Positions 43,941 through 51,870 of a stretch of DNA of 64,000 nucleotides are shown one piece after another (position 1 is the stretch's first letter; the number at the start of each line of letters is the position of its first letter). The translations under genes were made by a program, and so were the position numbers. The notes beneath the pieces are model-generated. The model saw only the letters and a program-made list of their open reading frames with translations. It searched no databases and was not told where the DNA came from. Source of the stretch: Streptomyces acidiscabies (GTDB lineage Bacteria; Actinomycetota; Actinomycetes; Streptomycetales; Streptomycetaceae); the NCBI RefSeq assembly GCF_020010905.1, contig NZ_JAGJBY010000001.1:3058001-3122000 (forward strand). The letters are read 5' to 3'.

Positions 43941-44058
43941 GAGCCCGAAGTCGCGGGCCGCGCCCGGGGATCATGAAGTCACCGGCCCGCACGAGGGGAT
44001 CATGTTCCCGCACCGGCCGGATACAGTTCACCCCGTGTGGGCCGACGAAGAGCGACAG

Positions 44059-45081
44059 ATGCCGCGTATCGAGCAGCCTGACGGCCGCAGCCGCCGGGCC
44101 ACCATCCATGACGTGGCCCGGCTGGCGGGCGTCTCGCGGCAGACGGTCTCGCGCGCGGTCAACGACAAGGGCGAGATCGACCCGGCGACGAAGGAACGCG
44201 TCCTGGAGGCCGCCCGGTTGCTGGACTACCGGCCGAGCCGGTTCGCGCGCGGCATGGTCCGCAAGGGCGCGGTGACCGCCGGTCTGGTCATTCCCGACCT
44301 GATGAACCCGTTCTTCCCCGAGGTCGCCGCCGGGGTGCTGGAGGCCGCCGAGCAGCGCGGCTGGCAGGTCGTCGTCTGCGACACCCGCTCCGACGCCGTC
44401 CGCGAGCGCGAGGCGCTGGACATGCTGTCCCACCAGGCGGACGCGGTCGTCGGCTACTTCAAGAACGAGGACGACGTGCTGGCCCGCCACCTCGGCGGCG
44501 TACCCCTCGTGCTGCTCGAACGCGGCCCGCAGCAGACCCGGTTCGCGGCCGTCGGCATCGACGCGGCGGGCGGCCTCGAAGCCGGGATGGCGCACCTCGT
44601 CCGCGCGGGACACCGCCGTATCGGCATGCTGGACGGCGACCGCTCGCCCGGACCCGGACCCCGGCGGGAGGCGTTCCTCGCGGAGGCGCGGCGGCACGGG
44701 CTCGACCTCGACGAGCGGTGGGTCGTGCAGTGCCCCGAGCACAGCGTCGTCGGCGGCGAGGCGGGGATGGAGTGGCTGCTGGACGCGCACCACCCCGAGA
44801 TGACGGCCGTGTTCGGGTTCAACGACCTGATCGCGGTCGGCGCGATGCGCACCGCGCGCCGGCGCGGGCTGACCGTCCCCGGCGATCTCGCGGTGCTGGG
44901 TTTCGACGGGCTGTCGCTCGGCACCCTCGTCGAACCCGCGCTCACCACCCTCGACCTGGACAAGCGCCGGCTCGGGAGGCTGGCGATCGAGCAGGTCGCG
45001 CGGCTGCTGGCGGGGGAGGAGCCGCTGTCCGGCGAGGACGCCTGGGTGACTCCCGAGCTGGTGGTGCGGGCCTCCGCCTGA
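44059..45081 (+). CDS. LacI-family transcriptional regulator
   Basis: 340-residue regulator. The HTH and hinge are ATIHDVARLAGVSRQTVSRAVN ... ILDYRPS-like (ARLLDYRPSRFARGM) in residues 14-70, followed by a periplasmic-binding-protein-like domain (TAGLVIPDLMNPFFPEVAAGV, VFGFNDLIAVGAMRTA, PGDLAVLGFDG). ATG at 44059 is chosen for its distance to the HTH and GAAGAG upstream; ATG at 44002 and GTG at 44035 are alternatives. It lies before a sugar ABC importer whose promoter carries a perfect palindrome, its probable operator. Confidence 0.92.
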   Translation: MPRIEQPDGRSRRATIHDVARLAGVSRQTVSRAVNDKGEIDPATKERVLEAARLLDYRPSRFARGMVRKGAVTAGLVIPDLMNPFFPEVAAGVLEAAEQRGWQVVVCDTRSDAVREREALDMLSHQADAVVGYFKNEDDVLARHLGGVPLVLLERGPQQTRFAAVGIDAAGGLEAGMAHLVRAGHRRIGMLDGDRSPGPGPRREAFLAEARRHGLDLDERWVVQCPEHSVVGGEAGMEWLLDAHHPEMTAVFGFNDLIAVGAMRTARRRGLTVPGDLAVLGFDGLSLGTLVEPALTTLDLDKRRLGRLAIEQVARLLAGEEPLSGEDAWVTPELVVRASA

Positions 45082-45141
45082 GGGGGCTGCCCGGGATCCG
45101 TCCTGCTGACATGACGTCAGCACATAACCGTCGTACGTGTC

Positions 45142-45208
45142 TTGACACTGGTTTTCGGCCGCCCCAATACTCGACGGCAACGTTCCCGTGAACGTTCACG
45201 GGAACGTT
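45142..45208 (+). promoter_or_regulatory. sugar-importer promoter with LacI-type operator
   Basis: TTGACA (45142-45147) and AATACT (45166-45171) with an 18-base spacer form a strong promoter. Immediately downstream, 45179-45208 is a perfect 30-base palindrome, AACGTTCCCGTG then AACGTT then CACGGGAACGTT, containing overlapping GTGAACGTTCAC and GGGAACGTTCAC centres. A LacI-family repressor bound here would sit on the transcription start. Confidence 0.82.
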
Positions 45209-45260
45209 CACGAGGGCATCGACATCGTTGTCTTCCCCGTCCCCGTAAAGCGAGCCGCGC

Positions 45261-46565
45261 GTGATGGAACACCGAACGATGTCCCGCAGACGCCTGCTGG
45301 GGGTCTCCCTCGGCGGCGTCGGCGGGGCCCTGCTGGGCCTGTCCGGCTGCGGGGCGAGCAGCGGCTCGGCCTCGGCCGGCACCGACCACCTGAGCCTGTG
45401 GTACTGGAAGGGCGCACTGAGCGAGAAGCTCCTCGCCACCGCCCGCAGCGCGGTCCCCGGCGTGCCGGGGCTGAAGGTGCGCGGCTCGCAGATGCCGTCC
45501 GGCGAGATCGACTCGAAGGTGCGCACCAGCCTCGCCGCCCGCGCCTACGTCCCCGACATCACCGTCGCGAACTCCGACAACCTCGCGACGTTCTTCCCCG
45601 ACGAGCACGAGTTCCTCGACCTGCGGGACTACGGCGCGGAGAAGGTGCGGGGCCAGTACCTCGACTGGAAGTGGAAGAGCTGCTTCACCCCGTCGGGCCG
45701 CATGATCGGCTTCCCGCTCGACGCCGGTCCGACCGCGCTGTACTACCGCCGCGACCTGTTCCAGAAGGCGGGCATCGCGTACGAACCCGCCGACGTGGCC
45801 CGGGAGTTGTCGACCTGGGAGAAGTACATCGAGGCCGGCAGGAAGCTGCGCGCCGGGAACGGGCCGTACCTGGTCAGCAACATCGGCAACGTCTTCCAGC
45901 AGGCGATGCTCCAGAGCACCAAGCAGTTCGTCGACTCCGACAACCGCTTCATCGGCGACCAGGCACACGTACGCCGCGCCTGGGACACCGCCGTAGAGAT
46001 CCTCAAGCAGGGCCTCGCCGCCCGGATCTCCGACGGCACCCCCGACTACAACGCGGCGATGAACGACAGCCGCATCGCCACCATGACGACGGCGGTGTGG
46101 GCGATCAACGGCCTCAAGGACACCGCGCCGAAGTCGTCCGGCCTGTGGCGGCTGACGACGATGCCCAACGGCCCTGCCAATTACGGCGGTTCGTACATGA
46201 CGCTGACCCGCTACTGCCGGGAGCCGGAGCGCGCGTTCGCCTTCCTGGCCTGGCTGCTCAGCCCGGCCAACCAGCTCAAGTCCTACCAGGAGTCGGCCCT
46301 GTTCCCCACCACCCCGGCCGCCTACGCGAACCCCGCGATGCACGAGGCCGACCTCTTCTTCGGCGGCCAGCGGCCCATCGACGTCTTCGGTCCGGCGGCG
46401 CAGAAGGCACCGGTCCTCTACTTCAGCCCCTACGAGGAGACCGCCAACACGCCGTTCTTCCAGGAGCTGACCAACGTCCAGACGCTCGGCAAGAACCCCG
46501 AGCGCGCCTGGCGGGACGCCGTCAGCAGCGCCGAGTCCGCGCTCGTCAGAGTGGGGGTGAGCTGA
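45261..46565 (+). CDS. sugar ABC transporter substrate-binding lipoprotein
   Basis: 434-residue cluster B solute-binding protein. The N-terminus combines a Tat-like motif SRRRLLG with lipobox LLGLSGC (lipidated Cys near residue 30). The mature protein has the two-lobe pattern, including WYWKGALSEKLL, RAYVPDITVANSDN and GFPLDAGPTALYYRRDLF. The GTG at 45261 is followed directly by ATG, and an ATG at 45279 is a good alternative because the signal begins there. First gene of a three-gene importer; the sugar is unknown. Confidence 0.92.
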   Translation: MMEHRTMSRRRLLGVSLGGVGGALLGLSGCGASSGSASAGTDHLSLWYWKGALSEKLLATARSAVPGVPGLKVRGSQMPSGEIDSKVRTSLAARAYVPDITVANSDNLATFFPDEHEFLDLRDYGAEKVRGQYLDWKWKSCFTPSGRMIGFPLDAGPTALYYRRDLFQKAGIAYEPADVARELSTWEKYIEAGRKLRAGNGPYLVSNIGNVFQQAMLQSTKQFVDSDNRFIGDQAHVRRAWDTAVEILKQGLAARISDGTPDYNAAMNDSRIATMTTAVWAINGLKDTAPKSSGLWRLTTMPNGPANYGGSYMTLTRYCREPERAFAFLAWLLSPANQLKSYQESALFPTTPAAYANPAMHEADLFFGGQRPIDVFGPAAQKAPVLYFSPYEETANTPFFQELTNVQTLGKNPERAWRDAVSSAESALVRVGVS

Positions 46566-46566
46566 C

Positions 46567-47538
46567 ATGGCCGCAGTCGCCGAACGGGCCGCCCAGAAAC
46601 GGCCGTTGGTCCGCCGTACGTCGTCCACCGCGCCCGGCGGGCGGCGGCGGCACCTCGGGCCGTGGCTCGCCATCGCGCCGTTCTACGTGCTGTTCGCCGT
46701 CTTCGGGGCGTTCCCCGTCGTGTTCTCGCTGTACCTGTCCTTCCAGGACTGGGACGGGATCGGGAGCATGCGGTTCGTGGGGCTCCAGCAGTACGGATGG
46801 CTGCTCCAGGACTCAGTGTTCTGGCACTCGGTGCTCAACACCTTCGAGATCTGGCTCCTGTCGACGGTGCCGATGCTGTTCCTGGCGCTGGTGCTCGCGT
46901 TCCTGCTGCACTCGCAGGTGCGGTTCGGCGGGGCGCTCAAGGTCGCGTACTTCATCCCCAACGTGACCTCGATGGTCGCGATGACGATCGTCTTCGGGTC
47001 GGTGTTCGCGCAGACCGGTCTCCTCAACTCGGGCCTGAAGTCGGTGGGGTTGGACGGGGTCGGCTGGCTGTCCTCCGAGTGGGGGATCAAGTCGGCGATC
47101 TCGCTGATGATCATCTGGCGGTGGATCGGCTACAACGCGCTGATCTTCCTCGCCGGGATCCAGGCCATCCCGACCGAGCACTTCGAGGCGGCGCGGATGG
47201 ACGGCGCCAACAGCTGGCAGACCCTCTTCCGGGTCGTCGTACCGCAGTTGAGGCCCGTGATCCTGTTCGCGGCGGTCACCTCCACCATCAACGGGCTCCA
47301 GATCTTCACCGAGTCGCAGGTGCTGTTCCAGACCGACGACGTCGGGACGCTGGGCGGGCCGGGTCAGGAAGGGATGACCATCGTGCTGTACCTGTGGGAA
47401 AAGGCCTTCAAGGACCACCAGTTCGGGTACGGCGCCGCGATGGGGTGGGTGCTGTTCGCGATCATCGCGGTGTTCACGATCGTCAACTGGCGTCTGGTGT
47501 CCGGGCGTCGGGACGGGGGGCCGCGCCGTGGCCGCTGA
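46567..47538 (+). CDS. sugar ABC transporter permease (MalF type)
   Basis: 323-residue inner-membrane subunit with six hydrophobic segments after a basic N-terminus. The EAA loop that contacts the ATPase is EHFEAARMDGANSWQTLFRVVVPQLRP near residues 205-230. It starts one base after the stop of the binding-protein gene and overlaps the next permease gene by 11 bases. No ATPase gene is present in the cluster. Confidence 0.94.
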   Translation: MAAVAERAAQKRPLVRRTSSTAPGGRRRHLGPWLAIAPFYVLFAVFGAFPVVFSLYLSFQDWDGIGSMRFVGLQQYGWLLQDSVFWHSVLNTFEIWLLSTVPMLFLALVLAFLLHSQVRFGGALKVAYFIPNVTSMVAMTIVFGSVFAQTGLLNSGLKSVGLDGVGWLSSEWGIKSAISLMIIWRWIGYNALIFLAGIQAIPTEHFEAARMDGANSWQTLFRVVVPQLRPVILFAAVTSTINGLQIFTESQVLFQTDDVGTLGGPGQEGMTIVLYLWEKAFKDHQFGYGAAMGWVLFAIIAVFTIVNWRLVSGRRDGGPRRGR

Positions 47539-48394
47539 CGAGAGGCAGAGCGCGGGGCTCGCGATCGGCTCCGGCAGCCGGGTCACCCGGATCGCCGTCC
47601 GCGTCGTCCTGCTGCTGGGTGTGCTGGTCTCGCTGTTCCCCTTCTACTGGCTGGTGGTGATGGCGTCCGGCACGACGCAGGACATCTACCGCTATCCGCC
47701 GAAGCTGGTGCCGGGGCCGCATCTCCTCGACAACATGAAGCGGGTCGTCGACTCCGTGGATTTCTTCGGGTCGTTGTTCAACACGGTCGTCGTCGCGGTC
47801 GTCGGTACGGCGCTGGTGCTGTTCTTCGACTCGCTCGCCGCGTTCGCCTTCGCCAAGTACGACTTCCCGGCGAAGCGGTTCATGTTCGGCATGCTGCTGA
47901 TGACGTACATGATCCCGGCCCAACTCTCCCTCGTGCCGCAGTTCGTGACGATGGCGGAGTTCGGGTGGGCCGGGTCGCTCAAGGCGCTCATCGTCCCCGG
48001 CGCGGCCAACGCGTTCGGCATCTTCTGGATGCGGCAGTACGCGGAGAACTCGCTGCCGGACGAACTGCTGGACGCCGGACGCATCGACGGGGCCGGGTTC
48101 TTCCGGCTGTACTGGAAGATCGCGCTGCCGATGTTCCGGCCGGCGCTGGCGTTCCTCGGGATCTTCACGTTCATCGGGCTGTGGAACGAGTACATCTGGC
48201 CGCTGGTCGTGATGATCGACCCCGAGAAGGTGACCTTGCAGGTGGCGCTGGCGAACCTCAACGTCCTTTACCAGGCGGACTATTCGCTGGTGATGGCCGG
48301 GGCGCTGATGAGTGTGGTGCCGCTGATCATCGTGTTCCTGATCGGGGCGCGGCACTTCCTGCGGGATCTGGCGGCGGGGGCGACGAAGATGTGA
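47528..48394 (+). CDS. sugar ABC transporter permease (MalG type)
   Basis: 288-residue second permease. Six spans are visible (RIAVRVVLLLGVLVSLFPFYW is the first) with EAA-loop LLDAGRIDGAGFFRLYWKIALPMFRP near residue 180. GTG start lies inside the preceding gene. The 3' end overlaps the convergent MFS gene by 68 bases, an unusually long overlap. As with other Streptomyces importers, a shared MsiK ATPase is the likely energiser. Confidence 0.94.
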   Translation: MAADERQSAGLAIGSGSRVTRIAVRVVLLLGVLVSLFPFYWLVVMASGTTQDIYRYPPKLVPGPHLLDNMKRVVDSVDFFGSLFNTVVVAVVGTALVLFFDSLAAFAFAKYDFPAKRFMFGMLLMTYMIPAQLSLVPQFVTMAEFGWAGSLKALIVPGAANAFGIFWMRQYAENSLPDELLDAGRIDGAGFFRLYWKIALPMFRPALAFLGIFTFIGLWNEYIWPLVVMIDPEKVTLQVALANLNVLYQADYSLVMAGALMSVVPLIIVFLIGARHFLRDLAAGATKM

Positions 48395-49913
48395 CGGACG
48401 GGTGCGGGGCGGCTCCCGGTCGAGTGACGGCTTCCGGGGGCACGGTGGCTTGCGATGGTGCGCCGGCTTCCGGTGACGCGGTGGGCTGCGGCGGTGCAAC
48501 GGCCTGCGGTGGCGCGGGAGTTCGAGGGGTACGGAGCACCAGCGCCACCGTCAGCAGCGCCGCGAGCGAGATCAGCGCGCCCGCCCCGAACGCGTGGGAG
48601 GCACCCTCGGTGAGGATCTCGCCGGGGGTGCCTCTCGCGTCGCGGGCGGCGGTGCCGTACACCGTGACCAGCACGGTGAGTCCCACGGTGCCGCCGAGCC
48701 ACTGGCACGTCTGGAGCAGCCCCGACGCCGAACCGGCCTCGTGGGGACGGACGTTGGCGAGGATCGTCGCGTTCAGCGGCATCAGGCACAGGCCGATCCC
48801 GAGGCCGGTGAGCAGCAGGGGGCCGAGCAGTCCCGCCGCGTAGCCGTCGCCGGGTTCGATGCGCCAGAGCCACGTCGCCGACGCGGTCAGCAGGGCCGTA
48901 CCGGTCAGCATGAGCGGCTTCGCGCCGAGGCGGGCGAGGAGGCGGGGGACGTAGCGGACCGTCGTGAACAGCGCGACGGTCATCGGCAGGAAGGCGAACC
49001 CCGTCCTCAACGGGCTGTAGTGCAGCGCCTGTTGGCTGATCAGCGTGAGGAAGTAGAACGCGCCGAACATCCCGGCGGGCATCAGCATCACCCCGGCGTA
49101 CGCGCCCGCGCGGTTGCGGTCGGCCAACAGCCGCAGCGGCATGAGGGGTTGAGCGGCCCGTGCCTCGACGAGCGTGAAGCAGCAGAGGAGTACGGCCGCC
49201 GCGGCGAACGCGGCGAGGGTCGTGCCGTGCGTCCACCCCCGCTCCGACGCCTCGATGAACCCGTACACCAGCGACGTCGTGCCGAGGGTTCCTGCGAGGG
49301 CGCCCTTGATGTCCAACTCGCTTTTGTGGCACGGGGTTTCGGGGACGTACCGGGGGAGTGCGGCGACGATCGCCGCGCCGACGGGGACGTTGATCAGCAG
49401 GGCCCAGCGCCAGGACGCCCACGAGGTGAGCATGCCGCCGAGCACCAGGCCGACCGATGCGCCGATGCCCGCGGTCGAGGAGTAGACGCCGAGCGCGTGG
49501 TGGCGGCGCGGGCCGTCCGGGAACGTGCTCGTGATCAGGGCCAGGGTGCTCGGGGCGGTGAGGGCGGCGCCGATGCCTTGCAGTGCGCGGGCGACGAGGA
49601 GCCAGGTGCCGTCGGGCGCGAGTCCGCCGAGCAGGGAGGCGCCGGTGAAGACCAGGACGCCGAGGGTGAGGGTGCGGCGCCTGCCCAGGAGGTCCCCGGT
49701 CCGGCCACCCAGAAGGAGTAACCCGCCGAACGCGAGGGTGTAGGTGTTGAGGACCCAGGAGAGGGTGGTGTCCGTGAAGTCGAGGTCCTGCCGGATGGCG
49801 GGGAGGGCGACGTTCATGACGGTGGCGTCGACGCCGACCATCAGGTACGCGGCGACGATCACGAGCAGGACGGCGCCCGGTGGGGGCGCGGGTTCGGGGG
49901 ACGGGGTGGACAT
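48327..49913 (-). CDS. MFS drug:proton antiporter (DHA2, 14 spans)
   Basis: 528-residue EmrB/QacA-type exporter. Motif A is GGRTGDLLGRRRTLTL and motif C-like GIGASVGLVLGG is present; the first helix has VGVDATVMNVALPAI with the characteristic membrane Asp. About fourteen spans are visible. The C-terminal 60 residues are a Pro/Ala/Thr-rich tail (APPQPTASPEAG) that runs antisense into the permease gene. ATG at 49913 (MSTPSPEPA) is chosen; an upstream ATG would add 15 residues. Divergent from a TetR regulator. Confidence 0.92.
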   Translation of the reverse strand: MSTPSPEPAPPPGAVLLVIVAAYLMVGVDATVMNVALPAIRQDLDFTDTTLSWVLNTYTLAFGGLLLLGGRTGDLLGRRRTLTLGVLVFTGASLLGGLAPDGTWLLVARALQGIGAALTAPSTLALITSTFPDGPRRHHALGVYSSTAGIGASVGLVLGGMLTSWASWRWALLINVPVGAAIVAALPRYVPETPCHKSELDIKGALAGTLGTTSLVYGFIEASERGWTHGTTLAAFAAAAVLLCCFTLVEARAAQPLMPLRLLADRNRAGAYAGVMLMPAGMFGAFYFLTLISQQALHYSPLRTGFAFLPMTVALFTTVRYVPRLLARLGAKPLMLTGTALLTASATWLWRIEPGDGYAAGLLGPLLLTGLGIGLCLMPLNATILANVRPHEAGSASGLLQTCQWLGGTVGLTVLVTVYGTAARDARGTPGEILTEGASHAFGAGALISLAALLTVALVLRTPRTPAPPQAVAPPQPTASPEAGAPSQATVPPEAVTRPGAAPHPSVTSSSPPPPDPAGSAAPRSGTR

Positions 49914-49999
49914 GGGGTGCTCCCTGTCTGGTGTCCTCGGGGTGGAGTGGTGGAGCATGCGGGCAGCGCGGTGTGCCGGTCGCCGTGTCGCTCCGGGGT

Positions 50000-50020
50000 A
50001 ACCGGGGACTGTCCCCGGTT
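50000..50020. promoter_or_regulatory. TetR-type operator between MFS and TetR genes
   Basis: Perfect 10-base arms AACCGGGGAC and GTCCCCGGTT around a central T, in the divergent region between the exporter and its regulator. The size and symmetry fit a TetR-family operator controlling both genes. An AAAATAC stretch follows 11 bases later. Confidence 0.75.
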
Positions 50021-50117
50021 AGTGCTGGACAAAATACGGAGAGAGTCCCCGCTTCGCAAGGAGCCGGTGGGCGTGTGGGACGAGGAGTGGCCGTATGGGG
50101 TCGCAAGGAGTTGCTGG

Positions 50118-50684
50118 ATGACGCAGGTCAAGCCCATGCGCGCGGACGCCCGCCGCAATTACGAACGGCTCCTGAAAGCCGCCGCCGAGGCCTTCGCCGA
50201 GCACGGGGAGTCGGCGTCCCTCGACGACATCGCCAAGCGGGCCGGCGTCGGCTCCGGCACGCTCTATCGCCATTTCCCCACGCGCCAGGCGCTGTTGGAG
50301 GCGGCGTACGTCGATCACATCGAGGCGCTCGCGCTGCGGGCGGACGCCCTCGGCGCGGAACTCCCGCCGGGGGAGGCGTTGGAGGAGTGGCTCCATGAAC
50401 TCTGTGTCGGGACCAATCAAGTCCGGGGGATGAAGGCGCTGTTGGGCTCCGCCGTGACCGACGGGAGTGTCGCCGCGGTGAGCGTGTGCGGGACGCGGAT
50501 GAAGGAGGCTGCGGGGAGGCTTGTCGAACGGGCCCAGGAGGTGGGGGTGTTGCGGGGGGATGTGTCGACCGTGGATGTGCTGCGGTTGGCGCATGGGGTG
50601 GCTACGGCGGCGGAGTTGGGGCAGGGGGATGGGGGGGAGGTGCGGCGGTATGTGGGGGTGTTGGTGGCGGGGTTGAAGGGGTAG
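50118..50684 (+). CDS. TetR-family regulator of MFS exporter
   Basis: 188-residue regulator. HTH residues 28-50 read ASLDDIAKRAGVGSGTLYRHF. Unlike many drug regulators the effector half is Val/Gly-rich and short. ATG at 50118 is preceded by AAGGAG at an ideal seven-base distance, so the longer upstream frame is rejected. It probably represses the divergent DHA2 exporter through the palindrome at 50000-50020. Codon use in the last third is TTG/GGG-rich. Confidence 0.92.
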   Translation: MTQVKPMRADARRNYERLLKAAAEAFAEHGESASLDDIAKRAGVGSGTLYRHFPTRQALLEAAYVDHIEALALRADALGAELPPGEALEEWLHELCVGTNQVRGMKALLGSAVTDGSVAAVSVCGTRMKEAAGRLVERAQEVGVLRGDVSTVDVLRLAHGVATAAELGQGDGGEVRRYVGVLVAGLKG

Positions 50685-50722
50685 GGGTGCGGGCGTAGGG
50701 GGAGGCCCGCAGGGGAGGGGTG

Positions 50723-50889
50723 TGCGTGGCCTCCGGGGTTGGGAGGGGCTGCGGGCGGAGGCCGGGGTGAGGCTCAGGGCATGCGTGGCCTCCGAGGCGA
50801 GAGGGGTTATGGGCGGAGGCCGGGGCGAGGCTCAGGGTGTGCGTGCCTCCGGGGCGAGAGGAGTTGTGGGCGGAGGCCGGGGTGCGCGT
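50723..50889. repeat. tandem repeat, about 2.9 copies of a 58-59 bp unit
   Basis: Units begin at 50723, 50782 and 50840 and share TGCGTGGCCTCCG, GGGCGGAGGCCGGGG and GAGGCTCAGGG blocks. Each unit carries GGCCTCCG and CGGAGGCC arms (the third has lost one base), so each could form a hairpin. It fills the space between the TetR and AAC(3) genes. Confidence 0.8.
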
Positions 50890-50960
50890 TGTGGGCGGTG
50901 GTTCGAAATCGCCCTCGGTGTAAGGGAGTTCGGCCGGCCCCGGGGGATAGGTTCGTGACC

Positions 50961-51809
50961 ATGGACGAGATGGCCCTGCTGAAGCGCTCCGGCGGCCCCG
51001 TGACCCGTACCCGGCTCAGTCGCGACCTGGCCGCGCTCGGCCTCGCCGCCGGTGACGTCGTCATGTTCCACACCCGCATGTCCGCGCTCGGCTACGTCGC
51101 GGGCGGGCCCGAGACGGTGATCGGCGCGCTCCAGGACGTCGTCGGGCCGCACGGGACCCTCATGGTGACCTGCGGCTGGAACGACGCGCCCCCGTACGAG
51201 TTCGTCACCTGGCCCCAGGAGTGGCAGGACGCCCTGCGCGCGGAACACCCCGCGTACGACGCCGAGTCGAGCGAGGCCGATCACAACAACGGGCGGCTGC
51301 CCGAGGCGTTGCGCCGTCGGCCCGGAGCCGTACGCAGCCGCCACCCCGACGCCAGTTTCGCGGCCCTGGGCGCGGCGGCGGACGCCCTGATGTCCGACCA
51401 CCCCTGGAACGACCCCCACGGCCCCGACAGCCCCCTCGCCCGGCTCGTCGCCCACACCGGCCGCGTACTCCTCCTCGGCGCTCCCCTGGACACCCTGACC
51501 CTGCTGCACCACGCGGAGGCCCTCGCCGAGGCCCCCGGCAAGCGGTACGTCGACTACGAACAGCCGCTCCTGGAGGACGGCCGCCGCGTCTGGCGCCGCT
51601 TCCACGACATCGACTCGGAGGAGGGGGCGTTCGACTACTCGACGGTGGTCCCCGAGGGCGCGGAACCGTTCGAGGTCATCGCGCGGGACATGCTGGCGGC
51701 GGGGATCGGGCGACGGGGGTGGGTCGGCGCGGCGGAGAGCTATCTGTTCGAGGCGGGGGAGACGGTCACCTTCGCGCGCGCGTGGATCGAGGGGAAGTTG
51801 GCGGGGTAG
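50961..51809 (+). CDS. AAC(3)-family aminoglycoside N-acetyltransferase
   Basis: 282-residue member of the same family as 7578-8372 but closer to the classical resistance enzymes in length and motifs. It shows VVMFHTRMSALGYVAGG, GTLMVTCGWNDAPP, YDAESSEADHNNGRLPE (absent from the shorter paralogue), SRHPDASFAALG and LLGAPLDTLTLLHHAEALA with the active-site His. ATG at 50961 is used. It stands alone after the tandem repeat and is convergent with the next gene. Resistance activity is plausible but not shown. Confidence 0.92.
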   Translation: MDEMALLKRSGGPVTRTRLSRDLAALGLAAGDVVMFHTRMSALGYVAGGPETVIGALQDVVGPHGTLMVTCGWNDAPPYEFVTWPQEWQDALRAEHPAYDAESSEADHNNGRLPEALRRRPGAVRSRHPDASFAALGAAADALMSDHPWNDPHGPDSPLARLVAHTGRVLLLGAPLDTLTLLHHAEALAEAPGKRYVDYEQPLLEDGRRVWRRFHDIDSEEGAFDYSTVVPEGAEPFEVIARDMLAAGIGRRGWVGAAESYLFEAGETVTFARAWIEGKLAG

Positions 51810-51870
51810 GCGGGTGCCGGGGAGAGGCTCGCCCGCCCCAGCCCGCCGTTCCTGATGCTCGCCCCCACCC

